Origin: Tethya wilhelma | Lineage: Eukaryota; Porifera; Demospongiae; Tethyida; Tethyidae | Reading direction: 5' to 3' | DNA: 64,000 nucleotides | Assembly: GCA_964030475.1 (NCBI GenBank) | Contig: CAXIPT010000002.1 | Coordinates: 916,903 to 980,902 of the forward strand | In this document: piece by piece, positions 11,600 through 23,295 of the stretch | How positions within the stretch are numbered: position 1 is the stretch's first letter | Layout: each line of letters begins with the position of its first letter | Notes under the pieces: generated by a model | What the model saw: only the letters and a program-made list of their open reading frames with translations | Databases searched by the model: none | Told to the model about the DNA's origin: nothing | Program-made: the position numbers and the translations under genes

Positions 11600-12420
11600 C
11601 TCAGGTGCATTAAGGACTGGGACCACGAATTATTGCTGAGTCAGCAAAAACGGCGCGCGCCCCGTAAGTATCTATAGTACACGCCCTTTTTTGTCATATG
11701 ATCATTGCGTGACTGTTCATTTATTGACTCATTTAGAAAAGAAAGTGAGCTGCCTGTGAAAGTTTGTGAGAGTTATTTTTAGTTCTGCTGCTAATTTAGC
11801 TTCTTTTTGCTAGTTATTTCTAAGCTATCGCTCATATTGGTATGTACAGCGTTTGTAGTGATCACGTGGTCTTGAGATGACATGGCAAGTAGCCTCACTA
11901 AAGTCAAGAATCTTTGAACGGAATTCTTACGACGCTTGTGAAGGTCAGTAATTGAGGTAAGTATGATCTAAACTAGGCTGTAAACAAGAATATTTCTTTA
12001 CTTTTCAGAAAATAAACATAGTTACGCTCGTACAGCGCAAAATATGTTAATTAGCTTCATAAAAAAACAACTTTTTGTCTCATAATTGGCATTCTGTGTA
12101 TTTTTAGCTAAAACGCAGTAGAGGCTATTGTCCACATTAACTGCAGAGTCTGCTGAGCACAGTGAAACCGCTCCAGCTTAGGCGCTTATATTCCGTGTTG
12201 TGTAAATTTGCCTATCGACCTCCATCGCTTTATAGTACCACACCCACTCATCCTTGTGGTGGGCGTGGCTAATTAAATCAATTATCTAATTATTAAACAT
12301 TCCCATTTCATATAATGTTTAAAAGAAGTCTAAATAATGTATATATTTTCTGGTATAGCACCATGAATAACCACCTTGATGTCAAAATTTTAGCTGGTCC
12401 CAGTCCTTAATGCACCTGAG
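11600..12420. mobile_element. ~0.8-kb element with 26-bp inverted ends, splitting an exon
   Basis: A 26-bp sequence at 11,600-11,625 (CTCAGGTGCATTAAGGACTG and on) is exactly reverse-complementary to 12,395-12,420. Two readings are possible. Either TTAA at 11,610-11,613 and 12,407-12,410 is the target duplication and the element is 11,614-12,406, or the whole 26 bp is the terminal repeat. On the minus strand one side reads SKIQLTQ and the other STSAAAIEAYE. Joining them at the outer edge of the 26-bp repeats keeps the frame, which slightly favours the second reading. Confidence 0.7.
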
Positions 12421-13782
12421 TGAGTTGAATTTTGGAAGGACTATAATTTGGACACTTGCAAGGAGAATCTTCATGGCAATGGGTGTGTTGGTTCTGTGTG
12501 CGTGGAAAAATATTTTTGTGGTGACTGTAGCAAGACAATGTATCATATACCTGATAATGTTTTGAAATGTCCATTACGCTTTCCTTCAACTTTGTCGGTG
12601 ATTCAGCACAATTCTTAATGCAGTGGTACAGGTGCTCTTGTCTAAAATCAATGACAATAATAATATTCAATATTCATCACATGTCTACATGCAGCATTGG
12701 CCACTTACGTTTATCTGATAACTCTGCAAACCACGTCTTTCCTTCTGCCTTCTGGGATCCACATGCAATCTTCTTCATCTTCTTCGCAACATTTTTTGTA
12801 CCTTTGAGTAAATAAGTTGATGATAGCTGAAAATGAATCAGTTTTAGCATGCATACCATGCCATGTGTCATAGGAATTCAGCACTTGCAACTCTTCTGTA
12901 ACATAGCCCTTCACTTACTTTTGGTGATCGTGTGCTACTTCTGTCACATTCGAACCTGAAACAAATGTGTTTAATACTATGAACATGTGTGAGCACCATT
13001 AAATTACCTTGTTCTAAGACTCGGGGTAGGACCTGCTTTGTACACTCGAGCTCTCTTGTTTGAATGATTGCATGTTCCTTCTTTGACGCAGCAGAATCTT
13101 ATTGGTACTGAACACAAACACCCACACCCACATTATAAATCATCACAAACAGGGTTGCTGGACTAACCTTTCAGAGAGACAGGGAACCGTGGTATGGTAC
13201 GCATTGGCAGTTGAGTCATGCCTAGCATCTGTAATAACCCACTAATACAAAGAAAAATTAAATTATCAGAAAAGTTTAGGTATATAATTAAATATTACCT
13301 CACCAACTGTAGCATACTGAGGTAGCTTCTTCACTTCGGCAACAGCATTCATCATAGACAATTTAGCACAAGTACCAATCACATTCAAATACTGTCCACT
13401 GTTACAATCAAAAAATTAAGTACACAATATTTTATTTTGTACACAGAAAATCACTCGATCTTATGTATCCAGCACCTAATTTCCCCATTGTTAGCATTAT
13501 TGCCGAACTGGATGTACTGGCTGGGGAGGATACCAGCATAAGTGAAGGCATGAACAATCCTGAAATAAAGGCACAATCATCCAACACACTAGGACAACAC
13601 TTTGCTCACTTACTTTTGGTTGACTAAATACTTTCCACCAAGTGATCGTGAACTAGCCCACTACCGCTTCTTCTTACAACTAGAACACTTAAACACGACC
13701 CGAAGAACATGCCCAGAAAGAGTGGCTTCCTTAGACCCTTACACAGTGCATCAAAGGTGGCATAGAGTAGATGCAGGCAATA

Positions 13783-16017
13783 TGAGACAGTAGGTATTTT
13801 GAGACACTTCAAAAAAGATGTTTTGAGCCTAGTTAGGTATACTAGGCCATCTATAACTGCTATAGGTGTGCGTGTGTACACTTCACTGTACTAACTTAGA
13901 CATCAATAGGTAGATCACGTGAGTGAGGTCATAGGTCAATATTGAGCACGTGCTTAAATTTTTGCAAAAAGATTGCACCATGTCCAAGGCAACTTCTGGC
14001 AAAACTGAGGCCAAGCTGCGTAAACGTTGGTCTGAAGATGCTATGAAGAGTGCTCTACTGGCCGTACGTGACAATTCAATGGGCCTAAGAGAATCTTCTC
14101 GAGCTTTAAATGTTCCAGTAGAAACTCTTCGTCATAGGGTGATAGGTTCAGTTGATATACAATGCCGTCCTGGTCCTGCTACAATATTGACCACTGAAGA
14201 AGAGGATGCTCTCTATAAGTATATTTTAAAGATGGCAGATATAGGATTTGGACTGGCAAGGGAAGACATGCGCTCAGCATTTCTGATAGCAGAGAAGAGT
14301 GGTCGAAAACACCCATTTAAGGATGGAGAGCATGGATGGAGGGTTTTTTGAAAAGGCACCCAAAGCTAACCCTTCGTGTTCCTCAGCCGTTATCATATGC
14401 CCGTGCAAGTTCTGCCACTTCAGAAACAATGGCAACATTTTTCGAAAAATTGGCTGCCACCTATGCTAGACCTAACATTTTCTAAAACTATGTTAGTCTA
14501 CAATGTCGATGAGACGGGTATAAATGTTGTACATAAGCCTGGGCGCATGTATACTGAACTTGGAAGACGAAAAGTGTGGTTACTTACCTCTGGAGAGAAG
14601 GGCACGACACAAAGTTGTGACGTGTGTATCTGCATCAGGACAAGTCATACCACCAATGATGATCTTCCCTCGTAAGCGATTGAATGAAAAGTTAATGAAA
14701 GGTGCAGTTCCAGGTACATTATTTGCATGTTCCGACAATGGTTGGATTAACCAAGCGTTGTATTTGAAGTGGTTTGAATTTTTTCTGGAAAAGGTTCCCC
14801 CTACAAGGCCTATTCTTCTCATTGAAGATGGGCACGGTTCACATATCACGCTCGATGTTATCAAGCTTGCCAAGGAAAATGACATACACATGTTGTGCCT
14901 GCCATCACATTCAACTCATCTTCTACAACCACTAGACGTTGGCGTCTTTAAATCACTCAAGAGCAATTTTAACCGGGAGTGCAAGCGTTTGATGTCGTCT
15001 CAACCTGGTAGGGTTATTACTAGTGAAGATCTAGCTTCCCTATTCTCAGAGTTTTACACCTCTTAATATCATGAGTGGGTTCCGAAAATGCGGGATCCAT
15101 CCCTTAAATCCTGGAGTAATCACAGACAGGGAGACAGCTCCATCCAAACCTCTTGTTCCATGTGTTAATGTTGCAGAGATGACAAATTCTGATGACGATT
15201 CAAGTTCCAATTCTACATCTGCTTTTGGAAGTGATGTTACCCAGGCAGTGAGTCTTCCAGGCTCAGGCAATGATATGCTAGAATTTGGCCCCAGAGAGTA
15301 CAGTACCCACTAGCAGCACCTGCAATGGTTCTAGCCGTTCTCAGTGTTCTGGTTCAAGTGATCTCAGCGATGTCCTTGTCTTACCACAAAGCAAAGCTCC
15401 TAAGAAAAAGTCAAAGCGTGGAATGAATTGTGATGTCACAGAAGATGAATTTGTAAGAAAATTGGAAGAAGAGTTAGCAGAGAAAAAGCGTAAAGAGGAT
15501 GAAAAAATTGTCGAAAGAGAAAAGAAGAAGAAGGAAAAGGAGATTGCAAAGCAAGCTAAGAGAGCTGAGATAGAGAAAAGAAAGCAGGCACGGGAAGAAG
15601 CCAAGAAAGCTAAACAAGAGAAGAAGCAGAAAGAAAAACAGACAAAATCCAAAGGCAAGAAGCAAAAGAAGGTTCAGGAAGGAGATGAGTCTGATATCGA
15701 TGATCTATCAATGTTGTTCCAGCAGGTGTCTGTGAATGACACGTCCTTGTATATGTGTTCTGTTTGTGAAGTCAACTTTGGTCAGAGTGACGATGAAGAG
15801 AATTCTCGTTGGATTGGTTGCGACCGGTGTGATGGGTGGTGGCATATATCATGCCTTGGAATGGAATCGTGTGACGTTCCAGACGGAAATTTTTATTGTG
15901 ATGCTTGTCAGAAATAATAATAATACTCTCTCTTTATGATCTAGAGCTGAGCTAAGAACCTATATCTGTACATACTATACTACCTCAGGCTGTCTCATTA
16001 TTTCCTCTACTGTCTCA
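13783..16017. mobile_element. pogo-type (Tc1/mariner superfamily) transposon, 2.2 kb
   Basis: The ends are TGAGACAGTAG on the left and CTACTGTCTCA on the right, each flanked by TA (13,781-13,782 and 16,018-16,019). Extra copies of GAGACA/TGTCTC lie just inside both ends, a usual pattern for transposase binding sites. One gene fills the interior on the plus strand. The element sits between the N-terminal exons (about 16.2-16.6 kb) and the next exon (about 13.7 kb) of the minus-strand gene. Confidence 0.85.
13980..15917 (+). pseudogene. pogo-type DDE transposase with C-terminal PHD finger, frameshifted
   Basis: The gene starts at ATG 13,980 (MSKATSGKTEAKLRKRW). An N-terminal psq/CENP-B-like helix-turn-helix is visible (SALLAVRDNSMGLRESSRAL ahead of VPVETLRHRV). 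The DDE_1 core has YNVDETG, LIEDGHGSHIT and HLLQPLDVGVF as the three acidic sites in order. It continues as SGFRKCGIHPLNPG, typical of the end of pogo/Tigger transposases, then a Lys/Glu-rich coiled coil (about 15,430-15,680). A complete C4HC3 PHD finger closes it (CSVC, IGCDRCDGWWHISC, FYCDAC; 15,760-15,910). Frameshifts are inferred near 14,345, 14,478, 14,590, 15,062 and 15,293, so this copy is not active as written. PHD fingers bind histone tails; a role in target choice is inference. Confidence 0.85.
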
Positions 16018-16580
16018 TATTTAATCTTTTATGTCAAGAAGAAAATCGTATAGTTTGTGTTGTTAAACAATGTGTGATGGGGAAAAAATATGTAATAGTG
16101 TTGGGGACTAGATAGTGATCAGCATGACTCAATTTACAGAATTGCATTGCACTTGTACTAGGCGTGGCGTCTACGTGTTCATAAGTGTCTCATAATTGGA
16201 TTGCATACTCTACTCACAAACAAACATCTTCTCCTCTTCGGGTGAGTAGTCATCCACTGTATACACTCCTTCAACAAATATAATTTTTATATAAAGTTTT
16301 ATGACAGGATAGCTAAAATCTAAACACACCTGAACGTTCTAGCATTGGCTCTGTAGGCAATGTAGAAGTAGACTCAGTGGACACTCCACAAGATGCTCCA
16401 AGTTTGTCCATCATGCCAGAAACAAGCACCTTTTGGGGCTAACACTCGCTTAGCATTGTCAATTCTCGCTATGAAGGCACGCTTGTCATCCTCTGTGTTG
16501 AACTTGAACTCCATCTGGTAGCAAAATCCATGTCTAACTCTCTTTCTCATTGGTTCCGAACAAGTTTCAACATTTGCCAT

Positions 16581-17542
16581 TTTGAATTATGTGTGTAGTG
16601 TGGATGTGCGTGGGCGTTTATAAGAGTGCATAGACCTTGGTTAAGGTCGTTGGTTACTGAAAATGACTGAAAACCAAATCTGGATAAGGTCGCCATTTTG
16701 ACATTTTTGTTGTCAGCAAGCGAATCCATCGCAGAAGTGCCCTGGGCGGGGCCTTTTATACTCTGCCTCCTCATTTAAGTTTGTGAACGCATCAAGTAGA
16801 AATTCAGATGGCATTATTCAACTATCACTACACAATAATTTTTTCACCATACTAATTCCCAGTACGGTAGTACTGGGTACGTAGGAATGGCACGGATGGC
16901 CCATTATCGCAATACAAATATTCATGCAAATAACTGCAAAAACTGAGCGCTTGGCACCAAAAGGCTTTTAATCTACTATTTAGCTCTTTCTCTTTCTAAT
17001 GAGCCCTAAAACATGGCCTAAAACCATATCTAAAGTACCAAACTAAAATATGCTAAACCTCCAATTTTCTCCATCTTCTTCTTATTCTTCTATCTTTTCT
17101 CAGAGACTATTCACTTTTAGAAGCTGATTCTTGAACGAACAAACTTGGTTTCTTTGGGGACAGTCGCTTTTTCCCATCAATTTTTTGTGTCTCTTATTGA
17201 GTTGCAAGGCGAAAAGCGCCTTCTCCATATGGCAGCCATTAATTTTTAAATTATGTATTATTCATTAGCTAACAACCCTTTCCATATTCAAGGGCACGTT
17301 ATTTGGAATCAATTGCAGCATGCAGTGCCCCAAGTTCTGTCCTATCCTGTCGTTCTCTGTGTTCAGTTCTTCAGTAGGGAAATCTTTAGCTAACAAGACA
17401 CCAATATAATGGACATAAATCATGGGGGTTCAGCTGTCTGAAAGGCATGACTGTACTGTAGGGCTGTTGGCAAGTTCTCTGTTCAAGATAAAGACTAAAT
17501 TGCACTGATATTGTAAACAGCTATTCAAAAAAAATATAACAA
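16581..17542. other. non-coding stretch with one dispersed repeat
   Basis: Sequence at about 16,855-16,960 (CCAGTACGGTAGTACTGGG, then GGAATGGCACGGATGGCC) recurs at about 50,397-50,490. No gene is supported here. Confidence 0.5.
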
Positions 17543-17808
17543 ACAAGTACAAAAAACATTAGAAATGTAATGTAAACATAGGAATCGCCAAATCGTAAAA
17601 AAGTGAGCAAACAAGATATAAGAATGGTTGCCAGATTAAGCGAGTTAATTCCTGTGTCTGCAGCAATGTCATTGAGCTCAGTAGAGATAGGTGACACAGT
17701 GAAATGAACTCACTCAATCTGACAACCATTCTTATCTTGTTTGCTCACTTTTTTACGATTTGGCCATTCCTATGTTTCCATTACATTTCTAATGTTTTTT
17801 GTACTTGT
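17543..17808. mobile_element. 266-bp foldback MITE
   Basis: About 95 bp at 17,543-17,640 (ACAAGTACAAAAAACATTAG and on) is almost perfectly inverted at 17,713-17,808, with a ~70-bp loop between. It has no coding capacity. The outer target duplication is not clear. Confidence 0.8.
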
Positions 17809-19084
17809 AATATCACAGCATAGCATTACATAATAAAAGCAGTTTACTGCCTGTCTTGTAATAATGGAAGCCAACGTTCTTCTAGAATGAAGTACGGTAC
17901 ATTTGAACAAGATACTTCTTGGAGTCAGACAGATCTTTAGTCTTTCTTAAAAGTGACATAGTTTTGTGTTCTATCAGGAAACACATTCAGGTGATCTTTT
18001 CCTCTAGAATTGGACTCTTTTAAACAAACATGTGCCTGGACAATATATACCTGCAACACATAAGGTAGTAGGATGACAAAATCATAAAAGTCACAAACTT
18101 AATTTCAGGAAGTTTGTAGTATTAATTTTTTTGACATAGTCTCCCTCCAATCACAAACAAGTGTTCCATCATCTAATGGCGTCACTGAAACTGGAAATAA
18201 CACTTTGCAGTGTTGAACATATCACTACGGTTGTAAGATTGAGTGGTTCAGATCTGGCGAAAACTTAGTATGACCAGCTATTATATTCGAAAGAACTCTA
18301 GCTTTTTTATTGGATCATTTCTGCAGCCCATGAGATTACATAGCAGTTCTGGTTAGTACTACAAATGTTGTCAAGAAAAAGTTGTGCACATGTGATCTAA
18401 GATGGTAGCTTGGTGATGTAATCTATCAGATTTGAAATCGCGTTGTCTGTATTCTTCATTCATCAAACATAGATGCACCAGAACCATGATTATCCACTCC
18501 AAAGACATCATAGTTTAGTTTTTGGCGATAGTACGTACTCCTGGATTGTGGACTCAAACCCCAATATGGGACTAACTTAGACATTTGGTAATCTGCACAT
18601 ATAACGACTGTAAACTTCTTCAATCGACTAACATGTATTTAGTAAAATTTTCTACGCCGTCTTAATTACTTGTAGCGATGGCCGGCAGGATACTGGCTTA
18701 AACATAGTAACGACAGGTGTGTATTAAATGGTTGCGTGGAAACAAGTCTTGACATATGCCATGGAGTTGTAGATGAGAAGTGAGCTCAGAAGAACTCTCA
18801 ATGTGAAGATCTGGTTGTCTCCTTTTTGTAAGTGTATTTCTTTCATCTTCAATTCCTCAGCTTTTTGCTTCACTTCATTCTCCTTCTCCAGAAGAGTTGT
18901 CATTGAATCTTCCTTCTCTGCGTACTTAAGGCCCGGGTCACCTTGAAAATGATTGAAATTTTGCCTGAATTAAAACTCAGATCTACAGAATATCAAATAG
19001 CTTTTCCTATTTTCTTTGCTATACAACAAATTTTTGGCTTTTCGTTTTCATGTTACCAAAATAATGAATATTCATGAAAATAAT
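17809..19084. other. non-coding stretch
   Basis: AT-rich DNA with no supported gene, tRNA-like fold or clear repeat boundary on either strand. Confidence 0.4.
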
Positions 19085-19339
19085 GATCGGTCGGGCGCAG
19101 CACACGAGATCAATTTTCGCGAGATCAACTCCCACGTGATCAACTCTCACGTGATCAACTCCTATGAGTCAACTTTCCACTAGATCAATTCTTTCTACAA
19201 TAAACTTTTCACTAAATCAATTCTTACCAAATCAACTTTAATGTTGAGTCAACTCAGATCAACTGGTTTACATCAAAGAGTAGTGACATCGACCCTTAAT
19301 TTACATCAAAGAGTAGTGACATCATTGGCTTGAAGGGTG

Positions 19340-20770
19340 TCCAGCAAGAGCTACATCTGAAGGAAGCAGTGTTGTCATCAGGAAAGAACATGACCACCCA
19401 CCTAACTTTGCACAGACATCAACTCAACTTGCCATTGAGAGCATGAGGAAAAGAGCTAGAGAGGAAACAACTTCCATCAATCTTATATACGATGATCAAC
19501 TAGGAGCGCTGAGTCAGGCAGATGATTCTTCCGATGTACTAGCACAACTGCCCAGCCTAGAGTCCATTCGATCCTCGCTAGGCATGAAAACACTCCTATC
19601 CTCCCAACACACCGTAGAGATGTGAGCTTGTCCACCAGGTATACTGTGACTCAGAGTGGAAAAGATTTTCTACTGGTTGACGATGGTGATGATGACAAGA
19701 TATTGTTTTTCTACTATGTGAAGCTGAAGCGTACTACATTGACGGCACATTCTCTACATGTCCATCCCTATTCTACCAGGTATGTAAACAGCTATAATGT
19801 ACCTTCTCAATGCATCATTAGTGGCCATAAGCATTTACTATTGGACTTCATCATGCAGGTCTTCACTATTCATGTTCTGTTGTATGGACACACATTTCCC
19901 ATGTGTATTGTCTGCTTCCCAACAAGGAGAGACATACATACAATAGAGTCTTCATGTTGCTGAAAGATGCTGCTGTCGTGAGGGGATTGACATTAGATCC
20001 ACAAGTCATTGTTAGTGACTTTGAATTAACAATGGTAAAAGCAGCAACCATGAGCTTTCTAAATGCAGCGCATCACGGATGCTATTATCACTTCATGCAA
20101 GCCATATGGCGTAAGGTATGTTTTTCTACTTTTGAGTTACATGTATTCAAGTAAAATTAGTTACAATGTATAGCTACGTACATGTTCTTTTCATTTTAAA
20201 TAGGTTCAAGGTTTGGGATTAGCTGCTGAGTACCGCAGTGCTAACAATGAGTTAAAGCCCTTTGTTCAGAAGATGGCAGCGATTGCATTCTGCCCACTGA
20301 CCTATGTTAGGCCAGCCTGGCTTGGAGTTCAGCTAGAAACCCCAAACATTCCACGCGTGGACGAACTTGTTTATTTTTTTTCTGCTATGTGGATCAATGG
20401 CAATTTTCTTCCTGCCCACTGGAACTTGTTTATTATTTTTCTGCTACGTGGATCAATGGCAATTTTCCTCCTGCCCACTGGAACTATTTTAGGCAGTATG
20501 AACCAAGCCACGTTGAAGCCTGGCACTCAAGAATGAAGAAATTAATTAATAAGCCCCATCCAAACATATTTGCATGGATTGAATACATGCAAAGAGAGGA
20601 GGCTGTGACCTACAGCAAGCATTCAGAGTTTCCGATCTGGTGCAACAACTAGACCTAGGAGACGCAGGTTTAAAGAAAAAGAAAAAAGAATTCAAACTCT
20701 GTTTGATCGTTTTTCAGCTGGAGCAATTTCAATTGATCACTACCTCAATGCAATCAAGCATCTAACTGGA
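19340..20770 (+). pseudogene. MULE transposase with FLYWCH-like N-terminus
   Basis: The N-terminal part reads CPARATSEGSSVVIRKEHDH, the usual end of a FLYWCH or WRKY-like zinc finger. The catalytic core begins with YIDGTFSTCPSLFYQ (first Asp codon 19,741-19,743), followed after a 79-bp intron with GT donor by VFTIHVLLYGHTFPM, then VIVSDFELTMVKAA (second Asp) and HHGCYYHFMQAIWRK, and after another intron LGLAAEYRSANNELKPF. This order is diagnostic for the MULE domain. Frameshifts (about 19,720 and 19,905) and a 59-bp internal tandem duplication break it. Confidence 0.85.
20363..20480. repeat. 59-bp tandem duplication inside the MULE gene
   Basis: Two adjacent 59-bp copies (20,363-20,421 and 20,422-20,480) start GAACTTGTTTATT and differ at only a few bases. 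The unit is not a multiple of three, so it shifts the reading frame. Confidence 0.9.
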
Positions 20771-20984
20771 CTTTAGTACACTTTTACTTGTATCATGCAC
20801 AATTGTACGTACCTATATTATTTTGACTGATTTTGATATTCTATTGATGGTGAACTGAAGTTCATTTGGTAAGAATTGATTTAGTGAAAAGTTGATGTAG
20901 AAAGAATTGATCTAGTGGAAAGTTGTACTCGTAGGAGTTGATCACGTGGGAGTTGAAAATTGATCTCGTGTGCTACCACCGATC

Positions 20985-21709
20985 GGTCAATGAAACACCT
21001 TAAACTATGAATAATTAATTAGCCGGAAACCTTAAAAGGTTGCTATAGCAACCAAACTTTTTCAGGAGATAACTATCCTCTATAATCTCGATTGGGGTTA
21101 CTACTGATCGTATTGTTGATAAGATATAGCCGAGAAGGAGAGAACGGCAGGTGTGCATTATATGGAAAAAGGTGCATATCAGATTAGTATTTCTGAACCC
21201 CAATTAAGATTTAGGCATATATTGATGAAAAAAATATTTAAATAAAAAATGGTTACCATAGTAACAGGAGAACATTTCCGCCTAATTAATTATTCATTTT
21301 TTGCTGATTCAGCAAATATGGAATAGTCACATGACCAACTTTTGAATTAAGGATGTTTGAAATATCCCTAAGAATCTATACCTACGTTTCCATGGTTACT
21401 AATTAGTTAGTTTAAAAGTTATGACCATTCCGAATATTGATGAGATTATTTTACTATACATTATATAAGGTATGCTGTTGACCCAGGCCTTAAGTACACA
21501 GAGTTCACTTTGCTCAATTTTTCACCCATAGCTAGACTGCTACAACAATTCCATATCAAATCAACTGTCACATAGCTTATACAAAGTCGTACGTACTTTT
21601 TGCATTCCTGCATGTACAAACATAATAACAAACGTAAGAAAACGTTGGCAAAACCATTGTAAACGCAAACTCAACATAGCATCAACCGTGAGTGTTTAAA
21701 CACAGCAAA
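20985..21709. other. non-coding stretch
   Basis: AT-rich DNA with short repeated words such as GGTTGCTATAGCAACC (a 16-bp perfect palindrome at about 21,037-21,052). No gene is supported. Confidence 0.4.
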
Positions 21710-22362
21710 ATGTCTAGCCTGACATTCGTGTCAACAGCTACATGCAAGATCAGCTCTTCTGTTACAATCGACGACAAGAAAATTCAAGTTTCCGGCATCT
21801 TCCACTCCTGGCGATGGCTTGCAAAAATCTATCTGACGTGTTTGAGGACATTCAATCAATCAAAAAGACTTCTAAAAATGCCCAAGTCGACTGTGTTGTA
21901 TACTCTCTCACTGAAATGCAGAGACCAAAGAAAGGAACAAAGTGATATTTCAAGGGAGGTCACTGATGGTACAAAGCAAATGAAGATAGTCGGATTTGAA
22001 GAAAACCAACAGAAATCACTTGCCCAAGATTTTACATCAAGCCCAATCAAGATTTCAGAGTGTGAAGAACAGAACTACAGTACAGTAATCAAACTCAATG
22101 GAAAATCTACAATCACTAAATCACCTAAGAAATTTGATCTCAGTTCAACTGCCTCCCAAACAGACTGATGACTCCTCTACAGCAGTTTATACTGAAATCT
22201 CCAATGTGTACAAATTCAGGTTAATCTCAAATTGATGGTCTTGCAAATCAATCCCCCAGCAACAGTTCCTTCTGGAAAACTCAAACAAAATCTGGTGATT
22301 GCGGATGCTACCCGAAACATCAAGTTCACACTTTGGGAAAAAGATGCTCTGGCAAGTTAAGC
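21710..22362 (+). pseudogene. OB-fold (replication protein A-like) gene fragment
   Basis: Two OB-fold-like stretches are readable across frameshifts. The first runs DVFEDIQSIKK, VDCVVYSLTEMQRPKKGTK, FKGEVTDGTKQMKIVGF and KSPKKFDLS. The second runs VNLKLMVLQI, ATVPSGKLKQNLVIADAT and IKFTLWEKD. The pattern 'VPSGKxKQ, ADAT, FTLWE' is that of single-stranded-DNA-binding OB folds. I recall it from a multicopy sponge and cnidarian family, which suggests a transposon accessory gene. The fragment is broken by at least one frameshift and ends in a stop after LWEKDALAS. Confidence 0.5.
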
Positions 22363-23295
22363 CTTACCAGAAATCCCGGGACACGGAATTAACTTTGGTT
22401 CGTATACTACAATAATTTTTCCGTGTTACGTATGATTCAAAATGTATTGTTGCTATACATGTTTACCTTTTAGGCACGGCGTGTGGACAAATCCATGCAT
22501 CAAGTTACAGCGCCCACTAGCTTAAAAGTCATATTTACACTTAAATTGTATCATACCAGTCGTTTTGTTATTGCTTCTCTGTTACTGATTTTTATTTTTC
22601 GTGATTTGTGCACTCCCAATACACTGTAGTACAAATTTTCAAAAAATGAACGAGCAGTTTGATTTTTGCACAATTCTTTTGTTAGCCCATACAAAATTTT
22701 TGTCTTCCCACCATTGGATTATACTGCCAAAAGATAAATTTATCCACATATCGACGTCATGAAACGTCTAGATGCATGCTGATTTTTATAAATAGCTGCA
22801 AACCATGGCAAAAATAGCCCTTCCTAACCAAATAATTGATTACGTCATGTCAATTTTTTGCCATGTCAGCATTTTTACTCTATTGGTAGAGGAGTGTGTT
22901 GGACCTGAAAAACGAGCTCAAGGAAAGACTTCAGACGAGCACAGAGGGACTTTGTATAAGCTAAGGTATGTAGGGTACAAAATTGCTTAGATCTTGAATT
23001 AGCTATTGAATATCTCGTGATTTGGTGCTCGTGTGAATCACTATAACTTGATATGCTAAGTGCACAAAGTTTGACTAGTCGTGATCCTGTAGTTTTAAAA
23101 AACTAGAGTCATACTGCTTGTCTACATAACCATAGGCAAGTACTACTTGCTCAGTGCTACAGTACAGAGCCTCACTCTGCTGAGCTCAGTTTAGCTTGCT
23201 CAAATGCTATTAGTCAGTTCAAATTGGTTTGGCGGTAAGGGTATGGCGGTAACAATAAGGCTTCTGCTTATATCACAGCTGCAACTTTTTTTGCT
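22363..23295. other. non-coding stretch
   Basis: No gene is supported. A 61-codon frame at 22,805-22,990 has no recognisable feature. Confidence 0.4.

Larger units (their letters stand above)
11115..16580 (-). pseudogene. degenerate multi-exon transposase-like gene (Kolobok/Mutator-like candidate)
   Basis: Minus-strand exons can be followed from high to low coordinates: 16,330-16,580 (EFKFNTEDDKRAFIARIDNA), about 16,214-16,276 (GVYTVDDYSPEEEKMFVCE), about 13,610-13,720 (SRSLGGKYLVNQK), about 13,455-13,560 (YAGILPSQYIQFGNNA), about 13,310-13,400, about 13,170-13,240 (TDARHDSTANA), about 13,015-13,120, about 12,905-12,950 (VTEVAHDHQK), about 12,700-12,830 (KNVAKKMKKIA), 12,407-12,640 (HLYHCIKNCAES, CHEDSPCK), 11,519-11,600 (IEAYESALQSTLIYKNAEHY) and 11,115-11,455 (RDTYWVESFNH, LPKRIHFGTRTF, WKEYI). 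The TDARHDS and HD motifs and the E in WVESFN are candidate catalytic residues. In-frame stops and frameshifts are visible in several exons. Two later elements (pogo, and the 0.8-kb element) interrupt it. The family resembles one I associate with TTAA-inserting Kolobok-like transposons; that assignment is uncertain. Confidence 0.55.
19085..20984. mobile_element. MULE-type transposon with long inverted repeats
   Basis: The ends start GATCGGT and share about 130-150 bp of inverted similarity (19,085-19,230 against 20,865-20,984), built from repeated GATCAACT and CACGTGATC-like words (GCACACGAGATCAATTTT is a shared block). A Mutator-like transposase gene lies between them. I could not find a clean 8-9 bp target duplication. 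Confidence 0.75.

Noticed and set aside
15341..15665. Minus-strand Phe/Leu/Ser-rich frames that look like membrane proteins
   Set aside because: They are antisense to the Lys/Glu-rich coiled coil of the pogo transposase, and such complements always look hydrophobic.
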